Below, piece by piece: positions 28,797 through 33,716 of a DNA stretch of 33,716 nt. Made by a program: the position numbers and the translations under genes. This stretch comes from CAXBNB01 sp040151475 (GTDB lineage Bacteria; Bacteroidota; Bacteroidia; Cytophagales; Cyclobacteriaceae), in contig NZ_JBDKWG010000135.1 of NCBI RefSeq assembly GCF_040151475.1, positions 1-33,716 on the forward strand, in the 5' to 3' direction. Position 1 is the first letter of the stretch, and each line of letters opens with the position of its first letter. The notes beneath the pieces are model-generated. The model was not told the origin of the DNA, ran no database searches, and was given only the letters and a program-made list of their open reading frames with translations.

Positions 28797-28856
28797 TAAT
28801 TTTGCACAAGACACTCTGTTCCCATGTCACTTTAGTGTTCAAGAAATGATCTGATT

Positions 28857-29882
28857 TTAAAATGTCAGGATCACCTTTTTGTCTGTAATTTCAAATTTGA
28901 AATGTTCAGTTTTACTTATGACTTCCAATACCTGCTTCAAACTCTGTTTTTTGAAGCGGGATGAATAGGACCATTTTCCAATACGTTTTGGATTTACAAC
29001 TTCAAATTCAACCCCATACCACCTGCTCAGTACTTTGATCACTTCATCAAATGTCGCTTTCTTAAACACAATCTCATTTTCAGTCCAGGCGATCACCTCG
29101 TCTATGAGAAATGTATCCTTTGAAAGCGTATTTGTAGATAATTCAGAAATGACCATTTCGCCCTGACTCAGAAAAGTTGTTTGAGTAGATTGATCACTAT
29201 TCTGGGTCACCTTGACACTACCCTCAGTCAGGTAAACTTTGACTTCCCGTTGATCAAATCCATCAATGTCAAATGCTGTTCCTAAAGCTTGTACCGTCAA
29301 CCTGTCCAGAACAACCATAAATGGCTTTGTGGTGTCTTTTTCCACTTCGAAGAATGCTTCTCCTTGCAGATTGACTCCCCGTACGGAATCGGCAAAACCT
29401 TCAACGTAAGATATGGAACTCAGTGCGTTGAGCCATACTCCTGTTCCGTCTGGTAGCTTGATTTTGGTTTTTATACCGGACGGATTGGATTTCGTTATGA
29501 TCTCATACGCCACTTTGTTGGCAGTATTACTTTCACTGAGGTACTGATATAGTATGAAAGAAAACGCAATGAACAGAACCGCAGCAATTCTTAAAAATGA
29601 GTTGGTATAAATCCAATACCTTTTCGAATGAGGGCTTTCCTTTTGCTCTCTATTCAAGATAGTGTTAAGGATAGCTTGCTCTTTCAAATCACTCACCTTA
29701 GGGTTTTGGAATTTGAAACCGTTTATTACTTCTTTGGCCTGAAAAAATAATTCACGGCTGTCTTCATTGTTGCTCAACCAATCCATCCAGTAGTCAGTAT
29801 TTTCAGCAGTTGGGTTCTTTGCCCAGCTTTTGAAGTTCTGATCTGTAATGAAATCGTTAATATGGTTGTAGTTCTTTGGCAT
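28857..29882 (-). CDS. FecR-family anti-sigma factor
   Basis: 341 residues. The N-terminal cytoplasmic part (about 1-85) has the sigma-binding helices. A single membrane segment lies at about 90-110 (RIAAVLFIAFSFILYQYL). The periplasmic FecR domain follows (about 125-230: LPDGTGVWLNALSSISY, LQGEAFFEVEKD, PFMVVLDRLTVQALGTAFDI, LTEGSVKVT), then a C-terminal DUF4974/STN-like domain (about 265-341, FKKATFDEVIKVLSRWYG). FecR proteins hold an ECF sigma factor inactive until the outer-membrane transporter signals ligand binding. It lies between the sigma gene (403 bases upstream) and the STN-bearing SusC gene (122 bases downstream). The ATG at 29882 gives the normal family N-terminus. Confidence 0.95.
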   Translation of the reverse strand: MPKNYNHINDFITDQNFKSWAKNPTAENTDYWMDWLSNNEDSRELFFQAKEVINGFKFQNPKVSDLKEQAILNTILNREQKESPHSKRYWIYTNSFLRIAAVLFIAFSFILYQYLSESNTANKVAYEIITKSNPSGIKTKIKLPDGTGVWLNALSSISYVEGFADSVRGVNLQGEAFFEVEKDTTKPFMVVLDRLTVQALGTAFDIDGFDQREVKVYLTEGSVKVTQNSDQSTQTTFLSQGEMVISELSTNTLSKDTFLIDEVIAWTENEIVFKKATFDEVIKVLSRWYGVEFEVVNPKRIGKWSYSSRFKKQSLKQVLEVISKTEHFKFEITDKKVILTF

Positions 29883-30285
29883 TCTGATTCATGAAAATAT
29901 CTAAGTGGTACTGTTGCTTTTAAAATTAATCAAAAGCCAGGTCTTTATAATTCGGTGTGACAATTACCCCACACTTCAAATAATACCCGAAAGCAATAAT
30001 TTGGGCAATCGTTGCATCTAATAGTGACCAGATACACGTTCCTGGTGTGAGCTACAATGTACAAGGTCTGTTCTTGAGCAGGACTCAATTGCCACTGTTT
30101 TCTTCGATTTGTTTGGTAATAGTTTCTTCATAATAATTCTGTTTTATTATGATAGGCAGTGACATCACCAAACGACATCAGATTTATCTAAAATTTATGA
30201 TATTTTTATTTATTCAAATAAATAAAAGTGATGTTTTAATAATTTATGTAAAAAAAATATGAAATTTACAACAAAAGAATTGGAT
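29883..30285. other. 403-base gap between sigma and fecR genes
   Basis: No gene was found. Its one striking element is an all-AT palindrome with 11-bp arms and a two-base centre (30204-30227), just after the sigma stop codon in the direction of transcription. The gap is longer than usual for sigma/FecR pairs and may hold a separate fecR promoter, but no exact -7 box was seen on the minus strand. Confidence 0.5.
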
Positions 30286-30969
30286 TTAGACTGGTTTCGG
30301 AACTGTTGTGGACAGTATTTCCATAAGTGTCACCAAAGTAAGTGACGGAACACTTTCTCTTAACAAGTCCAGTGTTTTGTACATCAGGTTTCTGACGGAC
30401 TTGGTGTTTTCGTATCCAAGAATGGATCCTATCTCCCCATAGCTGAAGTCTTTGTAGAAATACAAATACAACACCTCCCGCTGTTGCTCTGAGAGCTTTG
30501 TAATTTCGCTTTTTAATTTGGCCGTAATTTCTTCCTTCGTCTGCTTTTCAATGATGGAATCTTCAATTGAAAAGTCCAGTTCGAATGTGGTGGCTGGAAG
30601 TTCGTTGAATACTTTCTTCTCGCGATCCCTCTGACGGATTATCTTTCTCCTGTAAGCCTGGTATAAGTAAGGTTGTATAGAATCAGTATCTGACAAATGT
30701 TCTTTCCTATCCCTCAAATCCATAAACAGGTCCTGGATGGCGTCTTCAATGAGATTATCGTTTCGAGTGAACTGAAACCCATAATTGTGGAGGGTCTTAA
30801 AGTACTTCTTGTAGATATATACGAATGCTGATTCATCTCCTTGCTTGAAGAGTTTCCAAATCCGGAAATCATCCATTTCGCCAAACTTGGACAAGTCCGG
30901 TTTTCCTTCCCAAGCTGTTTTATTCTCTGACTTGTTATCTCCTGTTACCTGCACGGCATCAAATTTCAA
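30286..30969 (-). CDS. ECF-type RNA polymerase sigma factor
   Basis: 227 residues as drawn. The sigma region 2 helices span about 40-115 (DESAFVYIYKKYFKTLHNYG, DNLIEDAIQDLFMDL, SIQPYLYQAYRRKIIRQ). Region 4 spans about 160-215 (LSEQQREVLYLYFYKDFSYGEIGSILG, then the recognition helix with SVRNLMYKTLDLLRE). The first codon at 30969 is TTG and is preceded directly by a TGA. An ATG at 30876 (MDDFRIWKLFKQ) would give a 196-residue protein, which matches the usual ECF length and family start better. It probably drives the SusC/SusD operon under control of the FecR protein encoded downstream. Confidence 0.93.
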   Translation of the reverse strand: MKFDAVQVTGDNKSENKTAWEGKPDLSKFGEMDDFRIWKLFKQGDESAFVYIYKKYFKTLHNYGFQFTRNDNLIEDAIQDLFMDLRDRKEHLSDTDSIQPYLYQAYRRKIIRQRDREKKVFNELPATTFELDFSIEDSIIEKQTKEEITAKLKSEITKLSEQQREVLYLYFYKDFSYGEIGSILGYENTKSVRNLMYKTLDLLRESVPSLTLVTLMEILSTTVPKPV

Positions 30970-30991
30970 TCATTAATTTAAAAGATATTTG

Positions 30992-31020
30992 CAAACTAAA
31001 AAATGTAAATGTAGTGCAAA
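30992..31020 (-). promoter_or_regulatory. Possible promoter of the sigma gene
   Basis: On the minus strand, TTTG (31020-31017) and TTAGTTTG (30999-30992) lie 17 bases apart. The second box matches TAnnTTTG at seven of eight positions. Transcription would begin just ahead of the TTG codon and about 110 bases ahead of the preferred ATG. Confidence 0.35.
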
Positions 31021-31140
31021 GGTTGGAGAATAGGGAGAAGCAATTGGTTTGTAAGTTTGAAAAATAGACTTTTTAGTTTTCACCAACACATCTGTCCAAA
31101 ATGGATTAAAAAATAAATGCCAATGAATAGCCCCTATTGC

Positions 31141-31247
31141 TAGTGTAACGATTTGTTAGTTAACAAATTAAAAAATATGCGATTTAGGTCTTCAGTATGG
31201 GCTTTTGTGTTAAAAATTAGTTTGCTGATTTACAAATCATCACACTA
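31141..31247. repeat. 107-bp element with imperfect 28-bp terminal inverted repeats
   Basis: The left end starts TAGTGTAACGATTTGT. The right end, read on the other strand, starts TAGTGTGATGATTTGT; about 21 of 28 positions match. The sequence CTATTG also occurs just outside both ends, one and five bases from the TAGTGT. The structure resembles a small non-coding transposable element or a decayed IS end pair. Confidence 0.45.
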
Positions 31248-31481
31248 GGGATCCAATAGTTTGGTATCTAACATCCTAAACACCATTGACACTATGAATA
31301 ACCTTATTTGCACAAATTCTTCAAATCTTAAACCATCTAGCCAAACTCTCAACAAGCTGGTTGGCAGCCACAGGGACAACTAACATGAAAAAGGCATCAA
31401 TAGCAGATTCACTTAGTGACCATATTGTTCTGCCAGTTTTCCAAACTTAATTCATTGTGCGATGTGTGCAATGGACTCAAG

Positions 31482-31865
31482 TTACCCCTCCAGGCTATCT
31501 GAACCACCCCTATATAAAGCGGCCATCTTGTAAATCTTCTCTTTCTTATCAAAACCATAGATCACTTTTCCCCAATCAATACCTTTATCTTTATACAAAT
31601 TGATCAAATGATCAGGGCTTGGGTTTTGGTATGTTTTAGTTCTAAAAAAGCAGTGCCACAAGGGTGGCTATATCGATCTCAATGGGTATTTAGGGTTTCA
31701 GACACCACTGGTAAGCATTTAGCGGTAGCATAGCGCAACTCATTCCAGTATAATTCCTTGCTTTGCTGAACTGAACTACACCAATAATTTTCCAACTCAT
31801 ACCACAGTACAAGTAACAAAGTATAGCTCTTCTGGATCGCAAGATTTATATACGTTCTTTGACAC
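31482..31865 (-). pseudogene. Broken gene remnant, start resembling IS200/RAYT transposases
   Basis: Reading from 31865 gives VSKNVYKSCDPEELYFVTC and three more residues before a TGA at 31799-31797. The pattern K-x-Y-K-x-x-D-x-x-x-LYFVT-x-TVV is typical of the N-terminus of IS200/REP-associated tyrosine transposases. Downstream, in another frame, 61 open codons (31667-31482) end in AALYRGGSDSLEG; I do not recognise that part. Several stops and at least one frame change separate the pieces, so the region is coding debris, perhaps from more than one gene. The transposase link rests on about 20 residues. Confidence 0.35.
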
Positions 31866-31924
31866 TATACAAAATAAATATTATGCAGCAGGAAACAAAC
31901 TGTCAAAATATTTTCTTTGACTAA

Positions 31925-32049
31925 TAGACATTATCACGGTTGATTTATTATGGAGAATTTTGCTCTTAAAAAAACCGCCAATTCATTGCTAATTTTGGAG
32001 AAAAAAATCTTGTAATCTCTCTATGCACAATCAACCGTGATAATGTCTA
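31925..32049. mobile_element. MITE-like element, 125 bp with 21-bp perfect terminal inverted repeats
   Basis: Bases 31925-31945 and 32029-32049 are exact reverse complements (outer part TAGACATTATCACGG). They enclose about 83 bases with no ORF. Both ends carry TA, which would fit a TA target duplication as made by IS630/Tc1-type transposases, although TA being self-complementary means it may just be part of the repeat. Confidence 0.6.
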
Positions 32050-32302
32050 ATTTATAAAGTCATCTATTACGCCGAAATGACTAAACACATTGATTCTTGG
32101 ATGTCATCAGAACCCAAATCTCAATTACCCTTCTCGGTAGAACCATGCTGATGCCACATGCAAAAAGCGTGTAAAATACACTTGATTCAACTATTTTGGT
32201 TATTCTAGCACTACGTTCTTATTCTAAGAGATCTTGTATAGGTAATTCTCCTATTTATTACAGTATAAGTATTAGCCTGATTCCTAACAAATATGTTATG
32301 TC

Positions 32303-32310
32303 TACTTTTG
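32303..32310 (+). promoter_or_regulatory. Bacteroidota -7 promoter box
   Basis: TACTTTTG is an exact TAnnTTTG match 41 bases before the ATG at 32352. No good TTTG is found at the -33 distance, so the promoter is only half supported. Confidence 0.45.
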
Positions 32311-32351
32311 AAGTATTATTTCATTTAGCGATAAGCTTTTAAAATCAATTT

Positions 32352-32876
32352 ATGATGAAGCCACAGTTACTATATATTATTTTCTTATTTTTTGTATTTA
32401 CATTTCAATATTCAAAAGCACAAAATACTAAAAGTGAGTACTTGGTACGTTCATCCATAGGAATTACGGGATCTTCAGTCATCAGCTCAAAAGGCAGTAA
32501 AACCTATACCATCCAGCAAAGTGTAGGTCAGGCAAGTATAACAGGTACTTTTAGTACAACTCAATATACCATACGTCAAGGATTTATACAACCAGATGTA
32601 CTTTCTAAGATTTTAGATAAGGATATTTCATTAGAATTAGAAAGTAATTTTTATCCAAACCCCTTTGTAGAAAGTGCCACTTTAGCATTTAATGAAACCA
32701 TAACTGGAAAAGTAGAAGTATCTGTTTTTGATACATTCGGCAGATTGGTTTTTTATAAAGATTATGAGGCAGAAAAGAACTTAAAAATTAGGTTTCAAAA
32801 TCTACCAGAAGCTAATTACATTCTAAAAGTAATCGCTAATGAAAAGCAATTTGTAAAGCATATTAGAAAAAAATAA
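32352..32876 (+). CDS. Small exported protein with T9SS type A sorting domain
   Basis: 174 residues. Signal peptide at 1-23 (LLYIIFLFFVFTFQYSKAQ). A short central part carries the Gln/Thr-rich strands TYTIQQSVGQASITGTF and YTIRQGFIQPD, a motif combination I associate with small surface proteins of this phylum. The C-terminal sorting domain (about 95-174) begins at NFYPNPFVESATL and ends with NYILKVI and a Lys/Arg tail. The protein should cross the outer membrane by T9SS and stay attached or be released; what it does there is unknown. It is followed after 44 bases by a beta-barrel gene, probably in one transcript. Confidence 0.85.
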   Translation: MMKPQLLYIIFLFFVFTFQYSKAQNTKSEYLVRSSIGITGSSVISSKGSKTYTIQQSVGQASITGTFSTTQYTIRQGFIQPDVLSKILDKDISLELESNFYPNPFVESATLAFNETITGKVEVSVFDTFGRLVFYKDYEAEKNLKIRFQNLPEANYILKVIANEKQFVKHIRKK

Positions 32877-32920
32877 GTTTCATCTTAATTTTATTAACCA
32901 ATCAAAAATCTACTTACTAT

Positions 32921-33571
32921 ATGAAAAAAGCAATCTTAATGGTGTTTTTCATGGCAACAACGGCCATTGCAACTGCGCAAAATTTATATGTAGAAAGCGG
33001 GAAATCAACTACTTCTTTTGACTATAAAAACTCACAAGGTACAAGTTTAGAAAACTTGCAAGCTACCAACCAAAGTTTTATGGCAATTGGTTGTCAAAAC
33101 CAACTTTTTATAGCTAAACTACAAGCATACGCAGGACTTCATTATGCCAGCTATGGTGCTATAGGAAGTGATCCTGCCATAGGAAGCTTTATGGAATGGG
33201 AGGTGAACTATGCAGGAATTGATGTTGGATTTGATTACGATGTAGTAGATATTAAAAAAGCGAGTGTTTATTTAAAAGGAGGTCTATCAGCAGCCCATTT
33301 TATTCAGGGCACTCAAAATTTAAATAATAGTGTCAGTGATTTAAAAAATAATGATGACTTTGATACTAATTTAATAACCTTGCAAATAGGAGTGGGAGTT
33401 GCCTACCCGATATCAAATCACCTTTCATTATACACCCAGTACTTGTATGGAAAAAGTTTCGATATGATCAAAGGAGATGAAAGCCTAAAGATAAAAAGCA
33501 CCAGCATCAGTTTTGGATTGTTGATTGACATTTCAAAAGAAGGAATTAAAGAGACTAAAAAGAGAAAATAA
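32921..33571 (+). CDS. Outer-membrane beta-barrel protein
   Basis: 216 residues with a signal peptide ending at TAIATAQ. The mature part alternates hydrophobic and polar residues in strands: FIAKLQAYAGLHYASYG, WEVNYAGIDVGFDYDV, SVYLKGGLSAAHF, ITLQIGVGVAYPI, LSLYTQYLYGKSF and STSISFGLLIDI. This is the pattern of a small eight-stranded OmpA/OmpW-like barrel, with a charged C-terminal tail. No specific family could be named. It follows the T9SS-sorted gene closely, suggesting the two proteins work together at the outer membrane. Confidence 0.8.
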   Translation: MKKAILMVFFMATTAIATAQNLYVESGKSTTSFDYKNSQGTSLENLQATNQSFMAIGCQNQLFIAKLQAYAGLHYASYGAIGSDPAIGSFMEWEVNYAGIDVGFDYDVVDIKKASVYLKGGLSAAHFIQGTQNLNNSVSDLKNNDDFDTNLITLQIGVGVAYPISNHLSLYTQYLYGKSFDMIKGDESLKIKSTSISFGLLIDISKEGIKETKKRK

Positions 33572-33590
33572 TTAGCCCTACTTTGTCACA

Positions 33591-33716
33591 TTATCCATAG
33601 CCTGTAACCAAATTTCTTTCGATCTGCCTTTGGTATTGATTTAACCAGTTCAAACAGTTTTCAATGGTAGCATCTTGAGATTCCCACCTGCTTACAATAG
33701 TAGAAGCGACCAGTTT
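33591..33716 (-). CDS. C-terminal end of an unidentified gene, cut by window edge
   Basis: From the right edge the minus strand is open for 41 codons to a TAA at 33593-33591. The visible end includes SRWESQDATIENCLNWLNQ and ends LVTGYG. The composition is plausible for a real protein, and the stop lies 19 bases from the convergent barrel gene. It could belong to a transposase or other mobile gene, but 41 residues are too few to say. Confidence 0.4.
   Translation of the reverse strand, partial: KLVASTIVSRWESQDATIENCLNWLNQYQRQIERNLVTGYG

Larger units (their letters stand above)
30970..32351. other. 1.4-kb gene-poor region with element remnants
   Basis: No intact gene of credible length. It contains two inverted-repeat elements (31141-31247 and 31925-32049), one broken gene remnant on the minus strand (31482-31865) and a promoter box near its right end. 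Elsewhere it is AT-rich with stop codons in all frames. It looks like an insertion hot spot between the sigma-controlled locus and the next plus-strand unit. Confidence 0.6.

Noticed and set aside
30204..30227. 11-bp inverted repeat after the sigma gene as a rho-independent terminator
   Set aside because: The stem is entirely A/T and no U-tract distinct from the stem exists; such palindromes are common by chance in AT-rich spacers.
31151..31168. 8-bp palindrome ATTTGTTA/TAACAAAT as an operator
   Set aside because: It lies inside the left end of the 107-bp inverted-repeat element and is better explained as part of it.

Overview
The window looks like a chromosomal piece of a member of the Bacteroidota, most likely a marine or environmental Cytophagales-like lineage. 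The support is a SusC/SusD pair, a FecR/ECF-sigma pair, two proteins with type IX secretion (T9SS) sorting domains, moderately AT-rich DNA, and exact TAnnTTTG -7 promoter boxes ahead of the tRNA and ahead of the gene at 32352. The genus cannot be named from the sequence alone.

Left edge (1-2155, plus strand): the 3' part of a DUF349-repeat gene whose visible 5' end is nine identical 15-bp repeats, then a tRNA-Thr(TGT) with a near-ideal Bacteroidota promoter and a perfect 9-bp terminator hairpin. From 2367 to 4067 (minus strand) lie a polytopic membrane protein and a secreted DUF1573 protein.

Centre (4307-30969, minus strand, read right to left): one co-oriented block. It begins with an ECF sigma factor and a FecR-type anti-sigma factor, then a SusC-like transporter with an N-terminal STN signalling domain and its SusD lipoprotein. 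It continues with a truncated endonuclease/exonuclease/phosphatase (EEP) gene, a secreted ComEC-like metallo-beta-lactamase-fold hydrolase, a secreted glycerophosphodiester phosphodiesterase (GDPD), a 2975-residue protein carrying two metallophosphoesterase plus sialate-O-acetylesterase-like (SASA) modules, and a 1936-residue lectin-like T9SS substrate. I see no glycoside hydrolase, polysaccharide lyase or peptidase among the recognisable domains. Most recognised catalytic folds act on phosphoesters. My main hypothesis is a polysaccharide-utilisation-locus-like system for phosphodiester-rich polymers or head groups rather than an ordinary glycan locus.

An unusual feature of the block is how many catalytic motifs are altered. 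The first metallophosphoesterase has GNND instead of GNHD. Both SASA-like domains have Asp where the GQSN nucleophile Ser is expected. The EEP protein has Tyr for Asp in its GDFN motif and lost its C-terminus to a stop, with a recognisable in-frame remnant downstream. The locus is therefore either partly decayed or has converted enzymes into binding modules.

Right edge (30970-33716): a 1.4-kb gene-poor stretch upstream of the sigma gene holds two inverted-repeat elements (a 107-bp imperfect one and a 125-bp one with 21-bp perfect arms) and a broken gene remnant whose beginning resembles IS200/RAYT-type transposases. After it, on the plus strand, come a small T9SS-sorted protein and an outer-membrane beta-barrel protein. 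The C-terminal 41 codons of an unidentified minus-strand gene run off the end.
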